Shown: positions 42,378 through 55,336 of the stretch, piece after piece
Numbering within the stretch: position 1 is the first letter of the stretch
How the letters are laid out: each line of letters opens with the position of its first letter
Assembly: GCA_945643635.1 (NCBI GenBank)
Contig: CALZFC010000009.1
Coordinates: 4,091,001-4,155,000, forward strand
Direction of reading: 5' to 3'
DNA from: Allodiplogaster sudhausi
Lineage: Eukaryota > Nematoda > Chromadorea > Rhabditida > Diplogasteridae
DNA length: 64,000 nucleotides
Notes under the pieces: model-generated
Database searches by the model: none
What the model saw: only the letters and a program-made list of their open reading frames with translations
What the model was told of the DNA's origin: nothing
Program-made: the position numbers and the translations under genes

Positions 42378-42794
42378 GTGTCAGAGACACAAACTTTAGC
42401 GAACTTTCTTGGTAAGCGCAGTTTGAAACATACGCCGAGATACGCATAGGATAAGGGTAAATGTGACTGAACTCAGCCATTTTCCATAGTAAACCGGTGC
42501 ATAACCTGCATGATCTTTTTACTTATGCTCGTTCATATTTCACTCAGCTCTGTTTTCAGTTTTCTTCCTAGATTAATAGCACGGCTGATCTTGCGATCTT
42601 TTCAGCAATGACACTTAACCGTGCTTCGACTGTTTTTGGGAACGTTCTGGTTCCTGACGATGATAAGAAAGAAGTGCTAATTTGATTCTATGTCTAATTG
42701 ACAACGGAGCAAAGCACATTAGCAGAATGTATGTATATATTGTGTGCTTATGTGCATTCATGAAGTGAAATGAGAAAGATGACGGAGATAGAAC

Positions 42795-42833
<39 letters not shown>

Positions 42834-44116
42834 GGAAAGGAGAGTGGGTGGAGAGTAGTGAGAGGGATTGGACGAGAGAGAAAGAGAGGGAGAGATAGAG
42901 AGAGAGAGAGAGAGAAGAAGAGATTGAGAGAGAGTGGCCAATGTGGAAAGCCGAGGGCGCATCGATTCTTGTTTGTTGTGCGGAAAAGAGACAGGGCCAG
43001 CTGGCGCTGGAGCGCGGGGAAAAATAGAGCGGTGAGAGAAAGAAAGTGGACAAGAGATTAACCCCAAGCAAGAGAACAGAGATATAGTAGAGAGTGAGAG
43101 TGTGGGAGGGAAAGGGAGAGATAGAGAGAGAGATGAAAGGGTCGGGTATGAGGGGTGAAGGAGGACTGCCCGAGTGGGAGAGAAGAAGATGGACACAAAG
43201 AGTGTCGGTGTTAGAGACTCCAGGTGCCGGTCCATAAGTCTTTCGCGTGACTCAAATTTAACCACCTCAGCAGAAATTCCCTCTGTTCGTTACCTATTCA
43301 AGATTTTTTTTAAATAAGTAGTTATTAGATCGGCAACGACTTCAATTCATTTGTCGTACATCTCTCATCATGGGGGGGGAGGATTGTGAGCGGAATACAT
43401 CATCCACCCGTTTACGCCTCCATTCTCGTCTGCCAACGCTGCTTATTCTAATTCTAACTCCATCCTCATATTAAAAACAACATGTCCCACCTGTGTAATT
43501 TTTCTCGCTATTTTTTGTCGAACTTCGCGCTTGTAAGTTCATTCAATATAAATATTCTATGTACCTATCTCTAATCTATCTCTAACTGTCGTGTCACTCT
43601 ATCTGCAGTCCGTCCTCCTTGCGATTGCTGCTTCGTCGCTTTCTTTGTAAAAGACGGTGGAGGAGATTCATCAACCATTGGGAGTGTCGCGTGTGTTTGT
43701 AAAGGAGAGAGAGAAGCTGCTTGGTGGTGCGTTCCTCCATTTGGATACCTGACAATGAGTGAGGAAAGAGTGCACCCTTCCTTAGCTGTGCACACAACTG
43801 ATATGCATGCGCTTACTTAACTTCTAAATTTGACTGCCACAACTGTCGTTGAATGTATGAGATTAATTCATGCAGATCAACCAAGGATCTCTGCTTGCAA
43901 TTCTCGACAGTTTCGCTCCTTCTTCTTCCCTTGTGGTTTGGAGAGGAATTTGATCGCCAAATTTTTCATTAACTTTTGAAAACTGATCTACATAAGCTAA
44001 CTAATCTTGATCTGAATAAGTTATAAATTCAGTTTTCCACTGTTTACTGTAAATCTCTTACTCCTCCCCCCTTTCCCTCTTCTATATTTTAAGATCCTGC
44101 AACGACACATCATAAT

Positions 44117-44215
44117 TTTCTTTTCAACTGTTTCTCTCCTTTCAGCTGTCTAAACTTATTTTGCCATATTCACTCCACATGTTGTCACATCATTATTTGA
44201 TGTATGAATAAATAA
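44117..44215 (+). repeat. Dispersed direct repeat, right copy
   Basis: Same orientation as 37764-37865 and alike over about 100 bp, including TCACTCCACATGTTGTCACA and the AATAAATAAA end. The two copies flank the Harbinger element asymmetrically. Confidence 0.85.
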
Positions 44216-45366
44216 AATAAAATGAAAAGATTAACATTTCACAAATAGCGTCATAGCTCTTTTACATTTTTGCTCTGTACTGTTAGTGCGCAAGAGTGAG
44301 CGAAGGAGCGCGAAAGAGGAGGAGGAGTCAAGTGAGAAGAATGAATGACTAATGCCATCGATCACAGTCACGTCCACATAATTGTAATCGACATTTCTCT
44401 GAAGGCTGGAAAGAGAGAAACACTTTTTTTATAAATAAATCGTGCTTGATTTTTTGCAGCATACTAGCCATCTTTCCATGCTTCCTTTCGTCATTGATTC
44501 AATACAGTGGAGTCAATCATCTTCGCGTGTATTTTATCCTTTTTCACAAAACAAATACCAATGCTTAATCAATACTAACTTAATATTGATATTTCCCCTT
44601 CCATCCTCCTCTTGTTCTTTCACTACTCCGAAGATTAAACGGATCGGCTCCGAATACATTTCAGCGACTTATATGCGGAGAAACAGCCATGTACATAAGT
44701 AGGCATCAATGTTATTGGTTTCGATGCAATCAAAAGTTTTAGCAGATTGAATAGAATCCTCCATGTAGCCATCTTCGCCAGACTCGTAGGCGGGTTGTTC
44801 CATTCAATTCGTGACGGGCTAGCAATGAGTAAGCGGGCGATGAAGTCAGTGAATGAGCAGCGATGATGACGAAGGGAAAACAGTGCGAGAGAGAAGAGAG
44901 AGCGTGAGAGAGAGAAAGGAGAGAGAGAGAGAAAGAGACAGCGTTGAGGATAAGAGTGAGAAGGAGAGAATGATGGATAATGGTATCCCGTGCGCGAGAA
45001 ATTTTTCAATTTTCTTTGCCGATATCTTTCTCTACCTCTATCTGCCTCTCCCTTTCTCGCTCGTCTACACATATTGAGATATATATATGTATTTTCTATG
45101 AAGATTTGTATTTTTGTTGTAATTAACATTAATTAAATTAGGAAAGCTTTCCTTCATTTCGCTTCGGCGATTTTCGTCCGCTTCGTTGTTGTCGATTAAT
45201 CATACAAACACGAGGCAAAAGAGCAAGCAGAAGAAATGCTGCCAACTCCTCGACCATTCTTTTCTTTTCTCCGTTTGTCATTCCAGTGACTGCTCTCTGA
45301 CTTGACGTCATCGATCGATTCGCCTTTGAGCACTGCAGACCCGGCTTGCCCCTGGTCCAGCTGATG

Positions 45367-45399
<33 letters not shown>

Positions 45400-46078
45400 T
45401 GTGTGTTAACGACAGCGAGAGGAAAGTGAAGTCTATCCGAAAGGACAGATTGGCAAGACTGTTGTCCAGACGAGAGCGAGTGTTGACTTGACTACTTCCT
45501 TCATTGATCTCATTCCTTTTTTCATACGCCGGTGTCCTCTTTCTTGGTTCCATTTCGTGCGCTATTATCGATAATAGAATAGAAACTGTACTATACTATA
45601 TGCGTTCATAATGAATGAAACCGGGTTGGCTCGTAGTAAGCTCGCGGATGTGTTTGTCGAAGGAGCTTGCACTTTTAGAGCCAGACGGACTCTATCGCTC
45701 TCACCCTCTGATCTTCTGCACTTGCGGAGAGAGAAAGAGAAAGAAAGAGCGAGAGAGAGTGGTAGAGCATGAGAGAGGGCGGAAGAGATAGAGAGAATGA
45801 GGTAGAGAGAACTAGGTAGAGACAGAACGAGGAGAGAGAGATATAGCGGGATAGAAAGATATTGTTATAATAAAGTGTATGCCATGTGGCATTGAATACA
45901 AGCCTTCGTAGGCCGCACATGATTCCTTCCACTTTTCCTTCCCTTCTAAGGTGACAAATGAGTCGGATGCCAGAAGAGATGACTCAGCAAGTCTATCTTC
46001 TATTTTATTTTTTTTCGTCAAGAACAAAAAAGATTGCTGTGGGTATTGTTTTTCTTAGGCACTTCTCCTCTCCTTCTT

Positions 46079-46080
<2 letters not shown>

Positions 46081-46116
<36 letters not shown>

Positions 46117-46198
46117 CTATCTCTCTCTCTATCTCTCTCTCACCTCTCTCTCTATAACTATTTCTCTTTCTCTCTCTCTCTCTCTCTCTCGCTCTCCT
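46081..46198. repeat. (CT)n microsatellite with TATC interruptions
   Basis: About 118 bp of CT repeat broken by CTATCACTATC and CTATAACTATT steps. Confidence 0.9.
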
Positions 46199-46740
46199 TT
46201 CTACGTGTGATAGACCATGCTGCTCATCCCCCTGCTCTGCCTTCCCCTGCTCCAAGCTAGTTCTGCCACCAGAGTGCGGCACTCACGACTGCCGTCCCAT
46301 TCGCTGACTTCCCTAAATCTAGCAGCTCTACACTCCTCGCTTGCTTCGACAGGTCTTTCCCAAACCAAGAAAAGCGATAAAATAGTCTCTCACTTTCTCT
46401 GTCTCTCCCTTTCTCTTTACCTTTCCTCCTCCCTCCGTCCCATTCTCCCTAAGCTTCTATCCCTCTCTTACCTTTTCTTATGATTGCGCACTTTTCCTTT
46501 TATGTAGCTTTCGCTCAAGCTTTGTATCCCTTCCTTTCTTTTCCGCTCTCTTTTCACTTGTCATCTAACATTTCTGCTCTCCGCTTTTTCTCCCCCCACT
46601 TCGACAGCCTTGGAGCCTTTTTAAACTGATCGCTACCGTCTTCAGCTTGCAGTTCAGTAAAGAAAAGGTTGTGATGGAAAAAGAGAGAAAGAGAAAAAGT
46701 AAGACAGAACGAAAAGAGAGAGAGAGATGGAGGTAGAGAG

Positions 46741-46774
<34 letters not shown>

Positions 46775-47640
46775 TGTTCGTTCCGAGCGGCTTTACAATG
46801 CTGATTAGCGTCGTTCCACTGCCGCACCGATGCTGCCTTGTACAGTTGGCGCCGAAAACTTATCCTATTTTTTCAAACTTCTTCATTCATAATGTATCGG
46901 AATATTCCATTTTATGAGAAACATACTTGTGATTGTGAGTGACGAAGCTGGCCAAACAGATACTGCTACTCCAAGCTGGGATTCCAAAGAGGCCGTTCTC
47001 CCCAACGCCTCGTTCTCCCTGTCTACGCGTGACCACCGCCCTCACTCTCTTCTCTTTCCAAGCCCTCCATGGAGTCCCTTCCTCTCTTTCCTCATCTGAA
47101 TATCATTGCCCGGCTGATTTCGTGACTGGCTTAGAGGGCCAAGCAGAGGCTAGCGGAGCGGACGGTGAACGATGTCGTGCCAGCCTCATGAGTAGTCTAT
47201 GAAGAGAATCAGGTTTAAGAGATTTATAGAGCGACAGATAGAGAGAGAGAGAAAGAGCGAGAGAGAGAAGGAGAGAGAGAGAGAGAGGAAGAAGAGGTCA
47301 TGGCCGCGAAAGAGATATTATCTATATACGTGGCATATTGTTAAGAGATTACACGTACGTATGTATGTATATAGATGAAGCTAGGAACAAGAATTTATTA
47401 GAAGGAATTGCGGACGTAAACGTATGCAACATCGGAATTCCCGGAAAATCCCTCGAAAAACCCGTCCAAATGAGAGGATTTGGGCGTCTTTGATCTCTTG
47501 TGACCCTCTCGTTGATTTAGTAAACGGGGAGAAGAGGGCGCTCTGATGTCTACTCTGCCGCTGACCCCTTCCTCCCTTCAGGCTACCCTTGTCTTCTAAG
47601 CTTTCTTTGTCTCTCTCTCACTATTCTCTCTCTCTGTATC

Positions 47641-47675
<35 letters not shown>

Positions 47676-48681
47676 CTCTTGTCTCTTTTGCATTCTAATT
47701 GTACTTGCGGCGCACGTCCTTTGCAGTTTTATACTGCAACGTGATCTAGGGACGAGAAGAAACAGAGACTGAGAAGCTGGGAGAGAGAGACCAAGAGAGA
47801 GAGAGAGAGCAAAAGAGAAAGAGGGAGATAGATTAATAGCTAGAGTTTTAGTGATATGCACATAGTACGAGAATGAGAAATAGCAGGGCTACTTTGAGAG
47901 GAAGAGACCGTAAGAGAAGATTTAACCAAATGTGTTCCACAATTGTATATGTATACTGGGCGGATAAATATGTAGAGTAGTGAAGGGCGGCTGACTCCAT
48001 TTCAGAGCTAATCCCACGAGGTAAGCTGCGCTCATTCTCTCTCTCTCTCTCTTTCTCTCTTTCTCTCTCTCTGTCTCTATTACTCTGTCTCTCTTCTGAC
48101 TCGCTCTCTATCAACCCCTCTCTGTTTTTATCCTCGTTGCCTACTTCCAGTCCCTCTCCTCGCATTCTCCGTTTTGCTCTCTCGGGGCGAAAGTGCTGTG
48201 CATGCTCAATAGGGTGCCGTTCGTGCTGCTGCTCTTGACGGGCCTCTGCACTCTGCCGTCGTATGCCGAGAGGAGTGAAGGGAGAAAGAAAAAGAGAAAA
48301 CAGAAAGAGAGAGAATGGCAGACAGAGGAAAAGAATGCAAAGAATCGGAAACGACAAGTCACAGTACGCGACATGAAGGGGGTGTCCTCATGATGTTGTC
48401 CTCGGAACTGATGGTCCTGCGGTGTTGCCTCGTCTTTTACTCTCCTTCTCTCACTCTCTCATTCTCTCTCCCTACTTCTCTTTTGCTCTTGTACTCTCCA
48501 TCTCTTTTTTTCCTCTCGTTCCATTTTCCACTTCGTCACGCTGTTCCCTTTCTCTGACCCTTCCAACGAACCAGCCATCCATTCTTATTGGACACCTCCT
48601 AACAACCAGCTGCTACCATCCCGTCAATTGTTGTGTTTCTGTTTGCATATCTCTCTCTGTCTCTCTCTCTCTGTCTCTCTC

Positions 48682-48720
<39 letters not shown>

Positions 48721-49259
48721 CGATAGCCATGATCGATGGAACGATTTGTGGTGCATCCCCTGTCTCTCTTTGCATGATTTCAGTCTCGTCCGCCTTCTAC
48801 TCTCCCGTACTTTGAATGCTTGAGTTTCTTCCCTCTCTGATTCGCGATCAGTGACTTCCTTTCGCCCTCTACCTCACTACTGCTCTGCCATTCTAGAATT
48901 CTGTCCTCGCACTGTCCAAAGATGTCGCATCTCTCCCCTCTCTCGCCTTATCTTCCCTCTCGAGCCCTTCTTCATCGCCCAAATGCATCTTGTTCATCAG
49001 CACGTATCTGCAAGTAGCCGGCATTGAACAACAAATCGCTTAATTGTATGACTCCCTTCGCCTTCCAAGTCAATATCTCTTATTATCTCTTACAAGTTGT
49101 CTTCGTGTTCTGCTCTGTTCTTATCTTTTCTTGGTATTGTTATGGCATACTTCTTTTTTGTTTGTTTAGATGACTGGCATCATTGGATCGGTTTTTGTTG
49201 CTAAAGAAAACGTCTTGTGACTATTTCACTATTTCTGTCTCATCTGGGGCTATCATCTT

Positions 49260-49262
<3 letters not shown>

Positions 49263-49305
<43 letters not shown>

Positions 49306-49376
49306 TTCTTGCTCTCTTGCTCTCTATCTTTCTCTGCCACCTCTACCTTTCTCTCGCCTCTATCTCTCTGTTGCTC

Positions 49377-49424
<48 letters not shown>

Positions 49425-49459
49425 TCTCTCTTTCTCTCTTTCTCTCTCTCTCTCTCTCT
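49263..49459. repeat. Compound (CT)n microsatellite
   Basis: Two long CT blocks (49263-49305 and 49379-49459) joined by pyrimidine-rich sequence. A second cluster follows at 49550-49690 with a tandem copy of a TTTCTCTCTTTCTCTCTCGTC unit. Confidence 0.9.
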
Positions 49460-50528
49460 GATCTCTGTGCTCCATCAAAGGTAATGCCTCCTGCTCGAAT
49501 CACACTCTGGCCTTGTTAGGTTTTCTGATTGCCAGTGATTGCCTCTCTTCTCTCTCCCCTTTCTCTCTTTCTCTCTCGTCTATTTCTCTCTCTCCTCTCT
49601 CTCCCCCCTTTCTCTCTTTCTCTCTCGTCTATTTCTCTCTCTCTCTCTCTTTCTCTATCTCTCTCTGCCTATCTCGCTCTTCCTCTCACTCCGTCTTTCC
49701 TTATTGCTCTTCTCAGTTCATCCACTGCTCCACTTGCCTCCATCAATTCTTTACTGGGGTGTAGTAGGATAGCCTTTTCCCTTTTCCACTTTCCCTCGTC
49801 CTCTCTCCCTCGCTGTCTCTTCCTTTCAGCTCCTTTTCTCCCTAATATGCTTTCACTTTATTGCCGCCCTGGCCATTCTATCATATCTCCCCCCGTTCGC
49901 ACTTCCACTCTTGTCCATGCACCAGTCCCGTGAGACCTGGACACCGTGTTCGCGTTATTAACTATAAAAAGAGTTGGGCCATGCATTGTGTTGTTTTCAT
50001 CGTTCTCTCTCTCTCTCGCTCGCTCTCTCACCATCCCTCTCCCTCTCTGTATACATAATTTTATTCACTGCTCACCATTTGGAATTCCAATTGGTTTCTT
50101 TGGCAATTTCCCTCTCTTCCTCTTTAAGTTTATCTCTTTCTTTTTACATTTGATCAATCGGCATCATAAAAATCCCTTCGTGATTTTACAAATAGAAAAA
50201 AAAACAAAATTATAGAGCTACATGTTTCTCTTATTTTTATATATTTTAATTTGCGTGTACATTTGTACGTCTGTGTCTCCGTGGTGTGGTGTAATCGATA
50301 CATATTCGTGTGAGGTCATGATGGTGAGCGCCGTGCACCTTTCGAATTGATATTCTTGCAAACGAAATCATTCCGTGGGAAAGATATTCTGCGATGCAGA
50401 TTATTTTTTGTCATTGCCTTTTGCAACGCGTGTTTCGTGTGTAGCTATCGAGCCGGTTAGTGGTCTAAGAATCGTTGGTGTTGCAGGAGTGCCCACGCCA
50501 CCCGCCAAGGCCACCACGAGGAGGAGTG

Positions 50529-51571
50529 ATGTCGATCTCAACGATCCGGAGACAAGTCAAGAACGTCGCGTACAACTTCAGCGATGCGCAAGTCAAAGTT
50601 CGAGAGGCAACCAGGTTTGCAGTCATGACTCACTTCCATTTCCAATCACTTCCATTTCCAGTCCACCCTCGAAGGGCATTTCACGAAGTACTCAAATTTA
50701 TGCCTTCGCATTAATAGTGTGGCTTTTGTATTTCCTCAATAACTTACATCTTTTTGATTCCATTTGCTCACAAGGTTTTCGAACCAAAATGTTTATCTTT
50801 TTTATATGGTTTCTTCTTGCAGCAACGATCCATGGGGACCGAGCACGGCGTTGATGAGCGAGATCGCTGACCTCTCCAACAATCCCGTCAGTTGCTACGC
50901 AGAATACATATTATATCTTTTGATTTCATATGAATTCAAATAACTCGAAAGATTTCATTGACAACTCAGAGTAGATGTGGCTCAATGCCAGCAAATACAT
51001 TCCACGTCCATGGCACATCGTTTTTCTTACTGTAATGATCGGAGTTAATTTATCGTTGCCATTGACTTGCGCATTGATCTGTTTTCCCTTCAGATGGCAT
51101 TCACTGAAATCATGTCGATCATCTGGAAACGCCTGAACGACCACGGCAAGAACTGGCGCCATGTCTACAAGAGCCTCGTCCTCCTCGACTTCCTCATCAA
51201 GTGCGGCAGTGAGCGGGTCAGTGAATATATATTCCCTACAGCCTCTTTTCTCCCCCCCCCCTCTCTTACTTTCTTTCGATCTGCTTGAGTTTTAGCATCC
51301 CCAGCAACGAATAAATGCCGTTGTCAAAACATTCTAGCTCAAGGGGCTTGGGGCCCGGAAAGCATGGTGGCATGTTGGAGAGAGTAAAACAGAGTTTGTA
51401 CGTTATAATCGGGGTAGGGTATGACTTCGAAACTCAGGATGAGTGCGTAGAATAGACGGTACTCGTTTAACCCTGATTTACCACACCACCGTAAATGTCA
51501 TCAGAATATAGTTGAAAGTTTGGGATGAAATACTCCAAACTGCCATTCTGTTACCCCGTCTATCTCTCACG

Positions 51572-51618
<47 letters not shown>

Positions 51619-54600
51619 CTCGCCTTCAACCTCTCTTACTCCTGGCCAAAGGTGTATAGTGCTGAGATTTTAGTGATATTTTCAAATTTATCATTAGTTG
51701 ATTTATCTTTTTTTGAGACGTTCCTAAAATGCAATCTTAACTTGGCCGATCGATATCATGAACCAATTGGGATATCACAATTCTGTGGTGAAGAAGCGGC
51801 CGTCTCGCTCAGCTGGCCTCTTCCTTATCTTTCCTGCTTCCTCGTGACTTCCATTCTCATCGCAGCCGCTGCATAATGGATGGCGTGAGACATGCAGAGC
51901 GAACCGGAGAGTACGCCCAACAATCGCGTCTGGACTGAGCTTCTCTCTGTGTTCTCTCTCTTCTCTCTCTCTCTCAATCTCTCTCGTCTCCCTGTCTCTT
52001 TGAAGATCTTTGTAATTGTCTCTCTCTCTTCCTCTCCCTTCTTCCTCTATATGTGCTCCTCACCCCCAATATCCCTGCTCCCCGCATCAGCTTAGACTTG
52101 CTGCACTCACGCGCGGGCCGCCTTTTATAGCAGGGAGCCGGGCCGGCAGTTCCTTTCTGAATGGCCACTGGCACTGCCATGCTCGAGGGAGGGGAGGGGA
52201 AAGTGGAGAAATGAGGTTTCCAATGCCGCGTGCTACAACTGCAAACCTGTTGTGGGTCTGCCATGGTCAAGCCTCTCCGATCGTCCGTGTTCTCTGTTCT
52301 CTTTTGACGTATTCCTGCCCAGCTCTCCTCTCACTTTCATCCTTTCATCACCGGCCACAGACCATGAATTGAAGAATGGCAACAGTAGAGCGAGGCCAGC
52401 TAACACAAACATGTACGACGACGATTTATGCTAATACAGGGCTAACAGGCCGGATATTGATTGATATATAACGCTTTCTAACATGGTAGAATGTTCTGTG
52501 CTGCAGGTTGCTCAACAGTGCCGCGAGAACATCTACTCGATCGAAACACTCCGCGACTTCCAGCACGTGGAGGAGGGCCGCGACCAGGGCATGAATGTCC
52601 GCGAGAAGGTCACAGTCACATTTCTTTTATTATATCAATCTGCTTTTCCTTTCTTCGATTTTCAACGATCTCCTATCACTGGAGGTTTAAAAAATTTATC
52701 ATCCGAAATATTGTTTTCCAAGTTTTAGAATCTTTTTCTTGACTGCTATTTTCCCATTTTCAGGCGAAGCAGATGGCGGCGCTTCTGAATGACGACGAGC
52801 GGTTGAAGAATGAGCGAACGAGGTTCATGATCACCCGGAATCGATTCAAGTCAAATGGCTCGGTCGGCCACGAGGCACGCTCCTCTGCCAGCAGACACGC
52901 CGCTTGTCAGTCGAACTCTTTGGATCTGATTTCTATTCTGCATCCACTCGACTTACAGCTACTTTTATAGTTCTGTTTAATTTGTCACGAAGATTTCTAT
53001 TGTATGTAATTCGGTTCTGCTTCCAGTGCAATCCGAGCTGGATGATGCGAGGCCGAACTCGCTGAGCGAAGAAGAGATGCAGATGCAGATCGCTCTCGCA
53101 CTCTCAAGGGAAGAGAGCGAGAAAGAGGCCGAGATGCGCAAGGGAGACGACGTCCTCTTTCAGGTGCACCGGTCATTCATTTATTATGCTGCATTTTTCA
53201 TTTTATGATTAAAACATTAAAGGAGCGGTTCACCTGTAAAATATAAATTAAACAGGCAGGTGAAGAATGTAGAGTACTGTATTTCTCTTCAGCTCGCACT
53301 TGAAGAGTCGCGGAAGGAAGCGGAGAGGCTCTCGCAGACGAAGAACGGCACGGTGGGCTCGGCCCAGCTGAGCCAGTCCGCCCTCGATGATCTTCTCTCG
53401 TTAGGAGTGGGCGAGCTGAGTGTCACCCAGCCAGCACAGGTTTCATTCCCACTGCACATACCCACTTTCAGACATTACGCGTCTCCATACTTTAATGAAT
53501 TATGATACAATGCTAACTCTTAAATGAATTACGATACAATGCTAACTCTTAAATGAATTACGATACAATGCTAACCTTTCCTGATCTAGAGCACTAACGG
53601 CGGCGGCTGGGAGACGCAGGGCTTCGTGGATCCGTGGGCGCCTGCCGGAACAGCTCCTGCGACACACGCATCCGCGCCTGCTGCCGCCAGCCTCTATCCG
53701 AGTGGTTAGGGAATCAGTATTGGTGCACTGAGAGATGCAGGTGAGAGAGTGAGGGAGAGCCAAGGAGAATAAGAGAGATAGCGAGCTTGTGGGACCGATC
53801 TAGAGATCTAATTGTAAGGGGACCAGGAGAGCAAGACTAGGAATACGGAAAGAGTGTGTGAGAGAAGAGCGAGAGAGATAGAGAAGAAGAGCTGCTTTAA
53901 AGAAGATGTACCTAAGGCATACATATTTGGTTTGTGGAAGGATTTTTTTTTCATTATTTGGCGGTGAATGTTTGTTTTTTAAGCTTACACATGCTTACAT
54001 ATAAATTTTAAATTTAATTTGTTTCCATCCTCCGAATCAACTTTTCCATCAGTTCTTGCTTTATTTTTATCGGGGTTTGTGTATTAAAAATAGCGAAGAG
54101 TATGCATGACAATAAAAAGTTGATTCCGTTTATTTAAGGTGCGCTGAGCAATGACCCGTGGGCTCCCCCTGGAGGTGCCCCTGCTACCTCGGCCAGCGAT
54201 CCCTTCTCTGCTTGGGACGCGCCCCCTTCTGAATCGATGCTGTCGGCCCATGATGTTCGTTTAAAAAATGAGAAAATCTTTGGAATGCTTTAAATAGAAC
54301 GAATAGAAGAACGCTTTAAATAGTACGATTTGAATGAGTCCAGCTAATAGTGCATTTGTGCTATTAGTGGAAACTTGCTATTTCTAATTCGTTTCCTTTC
54401 GGAAACGGATTTCTTTCCCTCTAAAAATATCAATTTTTCCGGCCATTGCTTTCATTTTTCTCACGGGCCGATTCCAAGTTCCTGATATGATCTTCCAAAT
54501 TAGTACAACATGAGAGCTTTTTTATACAACTAGCTCTATGCATTCGAAAAATATTCGATGTAGTACTTATCTATTGAGAAATTTGAAATCAAAGAAGACA

Positions 54601-55336
54601 ACTATAGCTCGGCAGTGAGTAAGTACTAATCGTACTGATGTGCTGTGAGAAGAAAGCCTTCTCTGCAGCCCTTCTCTGCCATGGCTGCCCCCACTTCGTC
54701 TGCCCTCTCCGCCGCCGCTGCTCGTGCGAATGCGAAGACTCCGGAGAGCTTCCTCGGAGAGAACTCTTCTCTCGTCAACCTGGATAACCTGATGGGTGGA
54801 ACTGCAGCAGTCGCTCAGCCAACCAGTCAGCCCACATCAAGTCTCCGTTTTTTTAAACCTTTATTATTTAAAGCAAAGAACTTTAAAAGAAAGACTACTA
54901 TTGACAATAAAAACAAAGAATACGATTGATTGATTCCGCAGTGGAGTGAGAAGCTGTCCGTTTGGAATGAGGCAATGGCTCCTTTTAGATGTGAACCCGT
55001 TCCTGCTCGGCTCTGCCGCTCCTCCTCCCCCGGTTAACCCCTTCACTGCTGGCCAGAGGAAGTCTCCGACGCTCAACGAGATGCGTATGGCTGGCGTCGG
55101 TCGGTCCTTTTTCCATTCTTACCTTCTTATCCAGTCTGAGAGATTTCAAACATGAGAAGTCTCTTCCTTACAGTATCTTCGAATTTATAAACTAGCAAAA
55201 ATGTACCTGATAAAGACACGTAATTCGCGGTCATTCAGCTCCATCGATTCCCCCGACGGGTGCTCGCCCTGTTCTGCTGCCGCAGCCACTACAGCCACAG
55301 ACCGCACCTCAGACCAACCCCTTCGCCAACTACTAA
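50529..55336 (+). CDS. EPN: Epsin (ENTH-domain endocytic adaptor), complete, 12 exons
   Basis: Epsins bind PtdIns(4,5)P2, bend membrane and link ubiquitinated cargo to clathrin, AP-2 and EH-domain proteins. Exons: 50529-50614, 50823-50886, 51094-51216, 52507-52608, 52764-52905, 53027-53163, 53293-53439, 53590-53704, 54139-54254, 54669-54840, 54989-55099, 55239-55336. All phases agree; 470 aa. The ENTH domain (about 1-150) starts MSISTIRRQVKN, with the lipid-binding Arg/Lys of helix 0, then REATSNDPWGPS and KRLNDHGKNWRHVYK. Two ubiquitin-interacting motifs follow (EEMQMQIALALSREE; QLALEESRKEAER), then two DPW and two DPF motifs for AP-2, a clathrin box LVNLDNL, and three NPF motifs, the last at the C-terminus (NPFANY). 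The ATG is fixed by the conserved helix 0. The 1.3 kb intron 51217-52506 contains a CT tract. Confidence 0.96.
51565..51612. repeat. (CT)n microsatellite in an epsin intron
   Basis: Near-perfect CT repeat in the largest epsin intron, pyrimidine-rich on the sense strand. Confidence 0.9.
53492..53576. repeat. 29-bp tandem repeat, three copies
   Basis: Unit TAAATGAATTACGATACAAT plus GCTAACTCT, repeated three times in the intron 53440-53589. The first copy has two substitutions and the last is cut short. Confidence 0.92.

Larger units (their letters stand above)
42146..50528. other. Intergenic region upstream of epsin
   Basis: More than 8 kb with no supported gene. It holds the right copy of the dispersed repeat (44117-44215), GA tracts at 42789-42831, about 44885-44940, 45370-45400 and 46737-46772, and long CT tracts at 46081-46198, 48651-48717 and 49263-49459. 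Open frames in these tracts encode Ser-Leu or Arg-Glu repeats. A CAG acceptor-like site at 50484-50486 probably starts the epsin 5' untranslated exon. Confidence 0.5.

Noticed and set aside
43571..43797. Minus-strand frames of 67-74 codons with basic residues
   Set aside because: Two overlapping frames are equally open, and I found no partner exons or family features.
45420..45553. Possible small minus-strand exon beginning MEPRKRTPAYEKRNE
   Set aside because: It runs into GA/CT repeat with no convincing donor and no neighbouring exons in phase.
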